Below are positions 25,094-34,228 of a stretch of DNA of 64,000 nucleotides, one piece after another (positions within the stretch are counted from its first letter, which is position 1; the number at the start of each line of letters is the position of its first letter). Below the pieces are notes generated by a model. That model did no database searches, had not been told where the DNA came from, and worked only from the letters and a program-made list of their open reading frames with translations. Source of the DNA: Sporosarcina sp. BP05. GTDB taxonomy: Bacteria; Bacillota; Bacilli; Bacillales_A; Planococcaceae. The DNA lies in the NCBI RefSeq assembly GCF_014282005.1, contig NZ_JACFTD010000004.1:186001-250000 (forward strand). The letters run 5' to 3'. A program made the position numbers and the translations under genes.

Positions 25094-25303
25094 TGTCGGC
25101 ACCTCCTTTAACTTATATTACGCAATACTAATTACGATTTCAAACAATCGTCACTACTATCCCTCGACAAAATTGATTGTAAACAGTACAATAGAAGAGG
25201 AATATAGCTAAATCGGACTTGCACAAGATGTGCTGACTTCTGCATTGTTCACACAACGTGAGCGGTTTTAGCAGAAGTTCCTATTGAAAGGAGTGTCTTC
25301 CCT

Positions 25304-25483
25304 ATGAACTTATTGATGATCATTTTTGGACTCATCGCAATTTTAGCGGTGGTCGGTACAGTCCAAGCATTCAAAGAACGTAACGCTTTAAGTGTTGTGT
25401 TTAATCTTGGAGCTGCAGTCGTTTTTGGAGGCTTTACAATAGCGACTATCGTTTTCCAAGGGTTTCCACCAACCTTACATTAA
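25304..25483 (+). CDS. yqgW: DUF2759 small membrane protein (YqgW-like)
   Basis: This 59-aa gene starts at ATG 25304 after GAAAGGAG. The product has two membrane helices: MIIFGLIAILAVVGTV and AVVFGGFTIATIVFQGFPP. It ends with a Pro/His tail like B. subtilis YqgW, and the locus position matches. The upstream leader (25231-25279) contains an 8-bp stem ACTTCTGC/GCAGAAGT. The function is unknown. Confidence 0.8.
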   Translation: MNLLMIIFGLIAILAVVGTVQAFKERNALSVVFNLGAAVVFGGFTIATIVFQGFPPTLH

Positions 25484-25486
25484 GAC

Positions 25487-25531
25487 AATAAAAACATCCT
25501 CTGCGTCTATTTCGCAGAGGATGTTTTTATT
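25487..25531. terminator. Bidirectional terminator yqgW/yqgU
   Basis: A 16-bp stem with arms AAAAACATCCTCTGCG and CGCAGAGGATGTTTTT around TCTATTT separates the convergent genes. Confidence 0.92.
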
Positions 25532-25537
25532 GTTATT

Positions 25538-26635
25538 TCATTCAGGGAAAATGAGCCACTGTGTCTCTTCCGCTGTCCCTACATCTATCAGGTTTTCCGC
25601 CGAGTAGCCCGTTAAACATTTCCGGCCCGACGGTGAACAACGAAGAACCCCTGCTATGATATCATCAGCCACAACGTCTTGACGTCCTTCTATTACGCGA
25701 TTAAGTCGATATGGCGTTTGTAGTTCATCGAGTTGGCCACCCTCGTTAGGAGCCAGCAGAAATACAGTCTCATTTGAACCCCATTCAATCGCAGGAATAA
25801 CCCACTCCGAATAATTACTAATGACTGGCATCGTCCATTCCGAACGCACTACACCATCCTTACTCTTAATGGTGTAGTGCGCCTCATTGTCCTCATTTAT
25901 TCGTACAACAAGCAAGGTATCTTCATATGTATCAAAATAAACAACACCGCTTATATCTAGCTGTCCCCACTTTTCTGTCAGAGGTTCATATGTATGTATC
26001 TCCCCACCATCAAGTACGTGGCCTTCGACATATCCTATAGCAATTTTGTCCTCACCTAGCCATTTTGGGAAAGGATCTTCAATCGCCAGCAGGTCCAAAC
26101 TATCTATTTTTCCGTTATAAAGAAATAAATCAAACGTCCAATCTTGATGAAAAGCCGTGAGAAGAATAAGAGAAGGGTCGGTATCGTTCCATTCAATCGC
26201 CAATTCTGTGGAAGCAACAATAACTTCATCTTGTACCGTACCATCCATAGTCACGATTTTAACCGTTGCAGATGTAGTATTATCACTAGTATGTAGTAAT
26301 AGATACTTTTTTGAAGGATGAATGAGGACGTCGATGATAATAGAGTCATCTTCATATAACGTGTCCGTTTGACCTGTTTCAAAATCAAAACTATTCACTT
26401 GATAAAGCCCGTCTTCCTTTTCAACGTAGATAACTTTAGACTCAGTTAACCAGTCCGCAACGAAATGAAACTTCGCAGGATCAGCAGCTAAGGATTTACT
26501 AATTCCATCTTCAATTAAATCATTATCCTTAGGCTGCTCAATGGCTGTTGGGCCATCGATAATCTCATTCGTATTTTCCGAACAACCCGTTATTAACAGG
26601 ACTGCTGCACAAAAGATGAACATTCTTTTTCTCAC
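25538..26635 (-). CDS. yqgU: YqgU-like lipoprotein with beta-propeller-like repeats
   Basis: The 365-aa product has a lipoprotein signal (MFIFCAAVLLITGCSENTN) with the lipidated Cys at residue 18. The body consists of repeated WD/TolB-like strands (HPSKKYLLLHTS, WNDTDPSLILLT, WLGEDKIAIGYVEG) suggesting a beta-propeller. Length and position agree with B. subtilis YqgU. The start is GTG 26635 after a GGGGGGAGG site. The function is unknown; it would be outside the membrane, near the LTA synthase encoded next to it. Confidence 0.82.
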   Translation of the reverse strand: MRKRMFIFCAAVLLITGCSENTNEIIDGPTAIEQPKDNDLIEDGISKSLAADPAKFHFVADWLTESKVIYVEKEDGLYQVNSFDFETGQTDTLYEDDSIIIDVLIHPSKKYLLLHTSDNTTSATVKIVTMDGTVQDEVIVASTELAIEWNDTDPSLILLTAFHQDWTFDLFLYNGKIDSLDLLAIEDPFPKWLGEDKIAIGYVEGHVLDGGEIHTYEPLTEKWGQLDISGVVYFDTYEDTLLVVRINEDNEAHYTIKSKDGVVRSEWTMPVISNYSEWVIPAIEWGSNETVFLLAPNEGGQLDELQTPYRLNRVIEGRQDVVADDIIAGVLRCSPSGRKCLTGYSAENLIDVGTAEETQWLIFPE

Positions 26636-26663
26636 CGCGCCTCCCCCCCTTCTATATTTAAAC

Positions 26664-26702
26664 TAAAAAAAAGGCTGCACGGAAAGTTCCGTGCAGAACC
26701 TT
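26664..26702 (-). terminator. Terminator of ltaS
   Basis: Arms CTGCACGGAA and TTCCGTGCAG are followed by T8 on the minus strand, directly after the ltaS stop. Confidence 0.9.
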
Positions 26703-26703
26703 A

Positions 26704-28602
26704 TCATTCTTTACTCTTACTGTTTGATATCGGTAATTTGTCCTGTTCTTCTTTGAATCTAAGCAAATCTCCATTGATGATCATATCGGAATAATTTAGC
26801 TCTGTGCTGGCACGTTCGATAAACGGCTCACATTCATCTATATCAGTTTCTTCACCAGTTTCACTATCATAACAGACCTCTTGCGCGTAAACATTTTTAT
26901 CAGTTACAAAACGGCCATCACGGAAAATAGTAAATGGTTCATGATCTGGCGAGAAGATATCCGAGCCAAGATACATATCCTCTTTCGTTTCAAGACCCAT
27001 TAAATGCAAAATGGTGGGTTTCAAGTCGATTTGTCCCGCCACTTCATCAATCGTCTTCCCTTTCCCATAACCAGGAATGTGAATGTACAATGGAACCTTC
27101 TGTAATTTCGCGTTATCGAAAGGTGTAATTTCTTTGTCTAAATACATGCCCATCGCCTTGTTATGATTCTCAGAAATACCATAATGGTCTCCGTACATAA
27201 CAATGATGGAATTATCATACAAACCGCTCGCTTTCAAGTCTTCGAAAAGAACTTTGATCGCCTCGTCCATATAGCGTACTGTTTGGAAATATTTGTTCAA
27301 CGTATTTGAATTTGATGTATATTCAGGAATAAGCTTATCTTCTTCATCCAAATCAAATGGATGATGGTTAGTCAATGTAATCAGTCTTGAGTAAAAAGGC
27401 TGTGGCATTTCTTTCATCAACTCTACCGATTGGTCAAAGAATGGAATATCTTTCATGCCCCAGTTGACCGCTTCTCCTTCACCGACAGTGTAACTTTCAA
27501 TATCGTAAAACTTGTTGATACCAAGAGCACCATACATGATATCGCGGTTCCAGAAACTTCGATTATTTGCATGCATTACATTTGTAAAATAGCCATTCTC
27601 GCCTAGCTGAGCCGCCATCGATTGGTAAGTATTCCCACTATGCGTGAAAAATACAGCACTACCATTTCTCGGATACAACGAGTTTTCAAGAATGAATTCT
27701 GAATCCGACGTCTTTCCCAGACCTGTATTATGATAAAAATCAGAGAAATAGAATGTATCCGGATCCTTCGTTAATTCATTCAAAAATGGCGTAATGACAT
27801 GTCCATCCATTTCCTCGTTAATAACGAACGACTGTAAGGATTCAAGCGAAATCGCAATGATATTACGCCCTTTCGCAACTCCGTACATCTCAGGGTCGGG
27901 AGCAGCGTAATTCGCATTAATATAGTTACCTACTTCTACTAGTTCACTGCCATCCGCAAGTGCACGCTGAGCATGGGATTTGGATTGAATGAACAAATCA
28001 TATATATGGTAATTATAGGTTCCGATGTTTTTCACAAGAAGTTCTCTATCAAAACTGCGTGTTAATAGTTGTGGTCTTTCCATTTCTGCTAGACCAAGGT
28101 TTACCATAATAACCGCAGCAGTCATAACGAAGTAAAGTTTACGTCCGATTTTATTTCGTTGCCCCATTCGTTCATTTTTAGGAATAAACCGGATTGCAAG
28201 GTAGATAATGAGCACATCTGTGAAAAAGAATATGTCCGTCACATGCAAATTGGCAGTAACTGAGGACGATAGATCTCCGAAGTTACTCGTTTGGAACAAG
28301 ACTGGCACGGTAATAAAGTCATTGAAAAATCTATAGAACACTGCATTACTAAACATAATAATTGAAGTAATCATACTTACCGTCAGTAAATAAAAATTAC
28401 GTCTTTTCGTACTCTTGATGAATAGCGCAATACCATAAACGAATAAAAGGAAACTAAGAGGATTCAAAAAGAGAATGAATTCCTGCATTATATTATCGAT
28501 TTTCATATTGAAGCTTGTAAGATAACCGAAATACGTTGTCAACCACGTCGCCACTATTGCTACTACGAGTACGGAATGTTTTGACCATACTATTTTTTTC
28601 AT
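26704..28602 (-). CDS. ltaS: Lipoteichoic acid synthase family protein (LtaS/YqgS)
   Basis: LtaS-type enzymes polymerise glycerol phosphate from phosphatidylglycerol on the outer face of the membrane. The 632-aa product has five N-terminal membrane segments (to about residue 180) and an extracellular sulfatase-like domain. Key signs are NIIAISLESLQSFVIN (first Mn ligand Glu), the catalytic Thr in HNTGLGKTSDSEF, and VMYGDHYGISENHNK. The ATG 28602 follows AAAGGAAGAG; a start ten codons earlier would overlap that site. Position between yqgU and yqgQ matches B. subtilis yqgS. Confidence 0.93.
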   Translation of the reverse strand: MKKIVWSKHSVLVVAIVATWLTTYFGYLTSFNMKIDNIMQEFILFLNPLSFLLFVYGIALFIKSTKRRNFYLLTVSMITSIIMFSNAVFYRFFNDFITVPVLFQTSNFGDLSSSVTANLHVTDIFFFTDVLIIYLAIRFIPKNERMGQRNKIGRKLYFVMTAAVIMVNLGLAEMERPQLLTRSFDRELLVKNIGTYNYHIYDLFIQSKSHAQRALADGSELVEVGNYINANYAAPDPEMYGVAKGRNIIAISLESLQSFVINEEMDGHVITPFLNELTKDPDTFYFSDFYHNTGLGKTSDSEFILENSLYPRNGSAVFFTHSGNTYQSMAAQLGENGYFTNVMHANNRSFWNRDIMYGALGINKFYDIESYTVGEGEAVNWGMKDIPFFDQSVELMKEMPQPFYSRLITLTNHHPFDLDEEDKLIPEYTSNSNTLNKYFQTVRYMDEAIKVLFEDLKASGLYDNSIIVMYGDHYGISENHNKAMGMYLDKEITPFDNAKLQKVPLYIHIPGYGKGKTIDEVAGQIDLKPTILHLMGLETKEDMYLGSDIFSPDHEPFTIFRDGRFVTDKNVYAQEVCYDSETGEETDIDECEPFIERASTELNYSDMIINGDLLRFKEEQDKLPISNSKSKE

Positions 28603-28743
28603 TCCATCTCTTCCTTTCGAAAATAGATTCACTTTAAAAAAACGTTCGAACTAAATCTTACTACATAATAGACGGTGTAGCTGAAGATAAGTTTCACTAA
28701 TTACCAAAATAAGTCCAAATGAACGATAGCATTGGGTCTAACC

Positions 28744-28932
28744 TCATAGTTTTGCTGCTTCACTACGCAAGATTAGCACCGCTTTTAAATAATCTTCCTT
28801 CATTAGCAGACCGTTGTCATAAAGATCTTTCACTTCTGATTGCACCATATCGATGTCATCTTTTCGATTTCCCGTATAGACATAAATTCCGAAACGCTTC
28901 AGCAATTGAAGGACACCGAAATAGTCTTTCAT
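28744..28932 (-). CDS. yqgQ: YqgQ family protein (DUF910)
   Basis: The 62-aa soluble protein starts MKDYFGVLQLLKRFGIYVYT and contains DDIDMVQSEVKDLYDNGLL, which matches the small helical YqgQ family (about 70 aa) next to the folate ligase gene. It has been proposed to bind nucleic acid from structure. It overlaps the upstream gene by 4 nt (ATGA). Confidence 0.88.
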   Translation of the reverse strand: MKDYFGVLQLLKRFGIYVYTGNRKDDIDMVQSEVKDLYDNGLLMKEDYLKAVLILRSEAAKL

Positions 28933-29492
28933 ATACAGGCAATCTCTTTTTCTTCTGTAACTATTTTACTGACCGGAATATCGTAACCTTCAACAGGTAT
29001 CCTATGACTCGTTTGGACTGCAAATGCTAACGACAATGTAGCACCATTGTAATCCGACATATAGCGGTCATAATAACCTCCACCAAAACCAATTCTGTAT
29101 CCTTCGTCCGAAAAGACTACCCCTGGTACGATTTGCAAATCAATTGCGTTTTTTTCAACCGATTGTGTTTCATCGGTTATCGGTTCAAAAAGGCCCATAT
29201 AGACCGTTTCTAAACTATCATATGATGTAATGAGTCGAAAATCCATCTTACGGGTTGCATGGATGCATTTAGGTACAGCAATTCGTTTTCCAGCTGCCCA
29301 AGCCGCTTCAATAAGCGGGCGTGTGTCCACTTCGGGATAACGAGAAATCGTTATCCCGATTGTATCCGCACTTCGAAATTCATCTGATACAAGTACCCGG
29401 TTTGTAATCTCCAAAGACTTTTTTAGATGTTCTGGTCGATTTATATTATTCAATGTGCCTAGTACTTGATTCCTCAAAATCTCTTTACTCAT
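28929..29492 (-). CDS. yqgN: 5-formyltetrahydrofolate cyclo-ligase
   Basis: This enzyme converts 5-formyl-THF to 5,10-methenyl-THF with ATP and keeps folate available. The 187-aa product has the basic N-terminus, a substrate loop IAVPKC, and the signature LQIVPGVVFSDEGYRIGFGG followed by GYYDRYM. It ends four bases inside yqgQ, so the pair is cotranscribed. The folate link to the nearby glycine cleavage system is metabolic, not operonic. Confidence 0.95.
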   Translation of the reverse strand: MSKEILRNQVLGTLNNINRPEHLKKSLEITNRVLVSDEFRSADTIGITISRYPEVDTRPLIEAAWAAGKRIAVPKCIHATRKMDFRLITSYDSLETVYMGLFEPITDETQSVEKNAIDLQIVPGVVFSDEGYRIGFGGGYYDRYMSDYNGATLSLAFAVQTSHRIPVEGYDIPVSKIVTEEKEIACI

Positions 29493-29517
29493 TTAGTATC
29501 CTCCCGTTCTGAAATGA

Positions 29518-29545
29518 AAAAACCAAAACCGGTGAAGGTTTTGGC
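29518..29545 (-). terminator. Terminator of rpmG
   Basis: Arms CCAAAACC and GGTTTTGG followed by T6 on the minus strand lie just after rpmG. Confidence 0.85.
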
Positions 29546-29553
29546 CTGAGCGA

Positions 29554-29703
29554 TTATTTCGTTTCACGGTGCAAAGTTTGTTTCTTTTCACGTGAGCAAT
29601 ATTTTTTCATTTCAATCCGTTCTGGATTGTTACGTTTGTTTTTCTTTGAAATATAGTTGCGCTCACCGCATTCTGTGCAAGCAAGTGTAACATTTACGCG
29701 CAT
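29554..29703 (-). CDS. rpmG: 50S ribosomal protein L33
   Basis: The 49-aa protein [20 protein letters not shown] and onward is L33. The first CxxC (Cys9, Cys12) is present but the second pair is reduced to one Cys (YCSREKKQ), so a tight four-Cys zinc site is unlikely. In Bacillales such forms replace the zinc-binding paralogue when zinc is low. The ATG at 29703 is preceded by GGGAGGGACCAACA; the longer upstream frame is not coding. Confidence 0.93.
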   Translation of the reverse strand: MRVNVTLACTECGERNYISKKNKRNNPERIEMKKYCSREKKQTLHRETK

Positions 29704-29873
29704 TGTTGGTCCCTCCCACTCATCAAGAATGTAAAGTTTTATATGAGCATAATTTATACGACCTATCAAGTATACCACATCAACGGCAGATGTCCACTAG
29801 AAAAATCGAAATTTCCAAAACAGCTTTCTTATGGTAAAATAGTAGCAAAAAGATTCACTAAAGGGGTGGTAAA

Positions 29874-30236
29874 ATGGACATCACAATAATACTGCTTATT
29901 ATTGGACTAATATGTATAATAGCTTCATTTTTCCTCGGTAATTCTTCATCCAGTTATGCAGATGAATTGGAACAGGTTTCAATTAGTATTCATCAGGAAA
30001 CGAATGGGTTAAAGAAAAGATTAAAAGCAATTGAGGAAGAGTTAATGATTGGTGTCGGTCCGTTAGCTGCAGGCCATAAAACGCAGACTACAGCAAAACC
30101 TGTTCACGTAATCATTGTCAATCAAATTCTGTCACTGCATTCCCAAGGTTATTCTATCAGCGATATTGCTGTACGTTCCTCCTTATCAAACGACGATGTA
30201 ATCACAGTGTTACAATCGAAAGGCGTGATTGCATGA
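29874..30236 (+). CDS. Hypothetical membrane-anchored protein with C-terminal helix-turn-helix-like region
   Basis: The 120-aa product has an N-terminal helix (about residues 4-21), a coiled-coil-like polar stretch (EQVSISIHQETNGLKKRLKA) and a C-terminal region SLHSQGYSISDIAVRSSLSN that reads like a small HTH. I cannot name a family. GGGGTGGT precedes the ATG. It overlaps the next gene by the four bases ATGA, so the two probably act together. Confidence 0.7.
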   Translation: MDITIILLIIGLICIIASFFLGNSSSSYADELEQVSISIHQETNGLKKRLKAIEEELMIGVGPLAAGHKTQTTAKPVHVIIVNQILSLHSQGYSISDIAVRSSLSNDDVITVLQSKGVIA

Positions 30237-30727
30237 TCCGTGATATTTTACGGGCAGTCGGGATTGGCTGTCTCCTTGCCGCGGGAATCCTTTATTTCAC
30301 CATCGGTAGTAAGGTTCCTTCAGACATAGACTCGCAACAATTGCGGGATACTGTCGGGAAACTCCAAAGTGAACTTGCTAAAACGAAAGAGCTATTAGCT
30401 ACTGCACAGACTACATCTTCGGTTAAAGAAAATGCTTCAAAAGTAGATATGGAGAAAGTCGATGAAAAGGAAGACGACGGCACCGAAAGTAACTCCTCTT
30501 CTTCCGATACAATTCTTAAAACCATTTTAGTGATTGAAGACGGTTCGAATTCAACAGTTGTCTCAGCAAACCTAGAAAGATTGGGTATTATCGAGAATGC
30601 AGCCATCTTCAATTCATATCTTGAAGATAATAACCTAACTGGCAAAATACAAATCGGTGAACACCAAGTCGATTCTTCAATGAATTTCAAAGCAATCGCC
30701 AAAGAAATCACGACAATAAAAAAGTAG
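30233..30727 (+). CDS. Hypothetical membrane-anchored protein, MltG/LysM-like C-terminal fragment
   Basis: The 164-aa product has an N-terminal anchor (about residues 7-25), a coiled coil (QLRDTVGKLQSELAKTKELL), an acidic Ser-rich linker, and a C-terminal domain VIEDGSNSTVVSANLERLGI...GKIQIGEHQV. The last part resembles the small LysM-like domain that precedes the catalytic domain in YceG/MltG transglycosylases, but the catalytic domain is missing. It is cotranscribed with the preceding gene and ends at a strong terminator. Confidence 0.65.
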   Translation: MIRDILRAVGIGCLLAAGILYFTIGSKVPSDIDSQQLRDTVGKLQSELAKTKELLATAQTTSSVKENASKVDMEKVDEKEDDGTESNSSSSDTILKTILVIEDGSNSTVVSANLERLGIIENAAIFNSYLEDNNLTGKIQIGEHQVDSSMNFKAIAKEITTIKK

Positions 30728-30763
30728 AGACAACCATTAAGCATGGTTGTCTCTACTTTTTTA
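30720..30763. terminator. Bidirectional terminator before pbpA
   Basis: Arms AAAGTAGAGACAACCA and TGGTTGTCTCTACTTT around TTAAGCA serve the two convergent units; the arm overlaps the stop codon region of the upstream gene. Confidence 0.92.
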
Positions 30764-32908
30764 TTCGGGCTCTACTTTAGGCGCCTGTATAATTGGCTGT
30801 TTACCCGCTGTAGAAGTTTCTTCTCCAGCCCTTTTCGCCTTCAATTTATAATATTCTTCCACAGCCTCCTTCGCAATTTGATTGTTAGCATATGTGTAGC
30901 CACGCGGAACTGTAGAGATATTAGGAATGACGACCGCGTAAGCTATTTCCGGGTTTTCATAAGGTGAAAAACCCACATGTGATAGGTTGATTGTTGGTTT
31001 TCCAGAGCTAAATGCCTGCGCTGTCCCCGTTTTCCCAGCTCCATCATAGTCTTTTCCAGCAAATTGATTCGGAGCCGTCCCTTTAGACCCATAATACACG
31101 TAATGCATACCGCGCTTCACTTGATCAATTTCTGCATCTGTATTCTGAATTCTGTTTAAGATATTGACCCCTATTTCTTGGATAAGAGGCCCAAGAATTT
31201 CTCCATCCTCAGATGGTTCGCGTATTTCTTTTAACACTTTCGGAGCTATACGATAACCGCCATTCGCAATTGTTGAGACGTATTGAGCAAGTTGAAGTGT
31301 TGTATAGGTATCGTACTGTCCGATGGATAAATCCAATAAGATACCTATTGAATTACTATCGCCAATCAGACCGCCCGACTCACCCGGTAAGTCAATGCCG
31401 GTTTTTGTTCCCAACCCGAAAGAAGCGAAAGATTGTCGGAACGTATCGAATGCATTTTTTCTATTAAGTTCAGAATCTTGAGAGCTAGATCCAGAATTCG
31501 CCATAGCCAAAGCGATTTTGAACATATAAACGTTCGAAGACCTACCGATTGCTTCAATATCATTTACAGCAACCCTAGAGTTTTGATTAAACAGCGATCT
31601 TTTTGTAATACCGCCAATTCTAATTGGCTCATCTATCTTCGTTTCGCCGATACGTACAACGTTTTCCTGATACCCCGTAAGAAGAGTTGCCATCTTCACA
31701 GTTGATCCCGCTTCATGGAGTGCAGTGAACGTGCCAAATGCATAGTCCCATATTTCAAGCTTGCCTGTTTCCGGATTCGTAACAACCTGCTTACCTACAA
31801 GCGAAAGAACTTCACCGTTATTCGGATTCATCATGACTAGGAAAGCCCTGTCCAATTCACCGGCATTTGGCCCTCTTTTCAATTCCAACAGTTTATCCGA
31901 CACAATATTTTCAAGTGTCTGTTGCAGTTCGCTATCAATCGTCAGAATAAGATCCTTGCCCGGTTCGCCTTCTCGAATTGTTTTTGTTTCGATAACACGT
32001 CCGCTACGATCTTTAATATTCTTAACAATTGTTTTTTGACCTTTTAACAATTCTTCATAATATTGTTCAATGTAACTTTTTCCGACACGGTCATTTCTTG
32101 AATAATCCCGTGCCAAGTAATAATTTTTGCGCGAGTCAGGAATACCTTCAATAGGGCTCGTGGTTGTTCCTAGAATCGTATTGTCTGATCTCCTTACACG
32201 TTCCCAATCTGTTGTTGTATCGACGCCCGGCAACTCTCCTAGGCGTTCAGAAACAGTCGCGAATTCCTCATCCGTCACATTTCCACTTTTGACGATTTGC
32301 GGAGAGTACGCATAGCCCGACATCATTTCCCTGTAAATCGCGAGTACTTCTAGCTCCTCTTCCGTGAATGAATTAATTTCCTCGTCCGTAATCCGTTCCC
32401 TCGTTAGCTTATTTATTTCACGTTGCAACTCAATTCGCGAAAGCGAGCTATCCTTTTCAAGGGCCTCTTGTTCCTTTTGAGAAACCTTTTTCGATGCCGC
32501 TTCAGAATTCTTTAAAATCCAAAAGTCTCTCTTATCCCCAATGGTAATCCTTTTCGTTTCTTGTTCAATCAAGACCGCAAGTTGCTCAGCGACTTTTAGC
32601 ATATCTGCTGAACTCGTCGACGTCATTTTCGTATATGTAATGGCGTTTTTCGGATCATTATCAACAAGAACACGTCCCATGCGGTCAAATATTCTCCCTC
32701 TTGGTACGCTTGTGTTGACAGGAATTTCTTCCGTTTTTTCCAACGCACGAGAATAATCTTCACCTTTGACGATTTGTAAATAGCCAAGTCGGAAAATTAG
32801 CAATGAAAATAGGACGAAGATTGAAAAGAATAGGAAGTTCATCCGGAATGCGATATGTTTCCGTTGGCGTATTTTAGCTTGATCCGCCTTACGCATCTGT
32901 TTTTTCAT
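30761..32908 (-). CDS. pbpA: Class B penicillin-binding protein 2 (elongation transpeptidase)
   Basis: This 715-aa transpeptidase cross-links peptidoglycan during cell elongation. It has one N-terminal membrane segment (about residues 22-44), a pedestal domain with PRGRIFDRMGRVLVDND, and a transpeptidase domain. The active-site triads are STVK (Ser402, Lys405), SSN (457-459) and KTGTA (about 625). Position next to sodA and yqgC matches B. subtilis PbpA. The ATG 32908 follows AGGGGGGAC. Confidence 0.95.
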   Translation of the reverse strand: MKKQMRKADQAKIRQRKHIAFRMNFLFFSIFVLFSLLIFRLGYLQIVKGEDYSRALEKTEEIPVNTSVPRGRIFDRMGRVLVDNDPKNAITYTKMTSTSSADMLKVAEQLAVLIEQETKRITIGDKRDFWILKNSEAASKKVSQKEQEALEKDSSLSRIELQREINKLTRERITDEEINSFTEEELEVLAIYREMMSGYAYSPQIVKSGNVTDEEFATVSERLGELPGVDTTTDWERVRRSDNTILGTTTSPIEGIPDSRKNYYLARDYSRNDRVGKSYIEQYYEELLKGQKTIVKNIKDRSGRVIETKTIREGEPGKDLILTIDSELQQTLENIVSDKLLELKRGPNAGELDRAFLVMMNPNNGEVLSLVGKQVVTNPETGKLEIWDYAFGTFTALHEAGSTVKMATLLTGYQENVVRIGETKIDEPIRIGGITKRSLFNQNSRVAVNDIEAIGRSSNVYMFKIALAMANSGSSSQDSELNRKNAFDTFRQSFASFGLGTKTGIDLPGESGGLIGDSNSIGILLDLSIGQYDTYTTLQLAQYVSTIANGGYRIAPKVLKEIREPSEDGEILGPLIQEIGVNILNRIQNTDAEIDQVKRGMHYVYYGSKGTAPNQFAGKDYDGAGKTGTAQAFSSGKPTINLSHVGFSPYENPEIAYAVVIPNISTVPRGYTYANNQIAKEAVEEYYKLKAKRAGEETSTAGKQPIIQAPKVEPE

Positions 32909-32961
32909 AATGTCCCCCCTACTTCGTTAATCATTTTGAATTATAACATTGAAAATAACAA

Positions 32962-32994
32962 AAGCACACATCTTGACGAACAAGATGTGTGCTT
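32962..32994 (-). terminator. Terminator of sodA
   Basis: Arms AAGCACACATCTTG and CAAGATGTGTGCTT are followed by TTTTG on the minus strand, 25 bp after sodA. Confidence 0.85.
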
Positions 32995-33020
32995 GGTTCC
33001 TTCTAAATGAAGATAAAAAC

Positions 33021-33623
33021 TTATTTACCGAAACGTTTTGCAACTTCGTCCCAATTAACAACATTCCAGAATGCTGAAATATAGTCAGGGCGACGGTTTT
33101 GATAGTTTAGATAGTAAGCATGCTCCCAAACGTCAAGCCCTAGAAGAGGCGTTTTGCCTTCCATGATTGGTGAATCCTGGTTTGGAGTAGACATAATTTC
33201 AAGTTCTCCGCCATTCAGTACAAGCCAAGCCCATCCTGATCCAAAACGAGTTGCGCCCGCTTTTGCGAATTCTTCTTTGAATGCATCAAAACTACCGAAC
33301 TTGTTGTCGATTGCTTCAGCTAATGCGCCTGACGGATTGCCGCCACCATCTGCTGATAGAAGTTCCCAGAATAGTGAGTGGTTTGCGTGACCGCCGCCGT
33401 TGTTACGGACAGCCGTACGTTTGCCTTCAGGTACTGCATCTAGGTTCGCAATAAGATCTTCGATAGATTTGTTTAGAAGTTCTTCATTTCCTTCAAGAGC
33501 GTTATTCAGGTTCGTCACATATGCATTATGGTGTTTAGTGTGATGAATACTCATCGTTTCTTTGTCAAAGTGTGGTTCAAGTGCATCATAAGCGTAAGGT
33601 AGTTCTGGTAATTTGTAAGTCAT
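33021..33623 (-). CDS. sodA: Superoxide dismutase (Mn/Fe family)
   Basis: The 200-aa product is a typical SodA that dismutes superoxide in the cytoplasm. Metal ligands are His27 ([12 protein letters not shown]), His82 (NHSLFWELL), and Asp/His in [39 protein letters not shown] is the usual start, and AGGAGG precedes ATG 33623; the longer frame upstream is not conserved. Metal choice cannot be read with certainty; Mn is expected in Bacillales. Confidence 0.97.
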   Translation of the reverse strand: MTYKLPELPYAYDALEPHFDKETMSIHHTKHHNAYVTNLNNALEGNEELLNKSIEDLIANLDAVPEGKRTAVRNNGGGHANHSLFWELLSADGGGNPSGALAEAIDNKFGSFDAFKEEFAKAGATRFGSGWAWLVLNGGELEIMSTPNQDSPIMEGKTPLLGLDVWEHAYYLNYQNRRPDYISAFWNVVNWDEVAKRFGK

Positions 33624-33721
33624 TTGTCCATTCCTCCTCAAAAGATTCATAAATATGCTACCTTTCAACATTATCAAAATTATGAATAACGTTCAAATAA
33701 AATGGACTATTTTGGAACGTT

Positions 33722-34204
33722 TCATTTGATAAAGAAAATAAAGACAGTAATCATCACAGTCATGACAAGTCCTTTTGTGACAACTGACGTCAGAAATCCG
33801 ACGAGAGAACCGACACCTGTCTTTATGGCTTGCTTCACGCCAGACCGAGATACGGCAAGTTCCGCGATAACAGCACCCAAAAATGGCCCCACTAAAATAC
33901 CGGCAACTGGAATGACGAAAGGACCGATAAGAAGTCCAATTGTGCTCCCCCACATGCCCGCCTTAGAACCTCCAAATTTTTTCACGCCGACGAGATTCGA
34001 CAGTGTGTCTGCACCGAACAACAAGATAACGAATAACACCTGAATAATCCAAAACCAAACAGTCATCCCATCAAATGTATTGATGAATCCATATAGAAGG
34101 AAACCTCCTACGATGAAGAGAGCAGATGGAATGATTGGATAGATGAGTCCCGCAAATGCAATAATGAACATGACAATTGCAATAATCCAACCTAAAAACT
34201 CCAT
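33722..34204 (-). CDS. yqgC: DUF456 membrane protein YqgC
   Basis: The 160-aa product has four to five Gly-rich membrane segments and the DUF456 pattern FAGLIYPIIPSALFIVGGFL and IGPFVIPVAGILVGPFLGAV. It corresponds to B. subtilis YqgC next to sodA. The function is not known. Confidence 0.88.
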   Translation of the reverse strand: MEFLGWIIAIVMFIIAFAGLIYPIIPSALFIVGGFLLYGFINTFDGMTVWFWIIQVLFVILLFGADTLSNLVGVKKFGGSKAGMWGSTIGLLIGPFVIPVAGILVGPFLGAVIAELAVSRSGVKQAIKTGVGSLVGFLTSVVTKGLVMTVMITVFIFFIK

Positions 34205-34228
34205 GAAACCATCCCCCTATATGAATCT

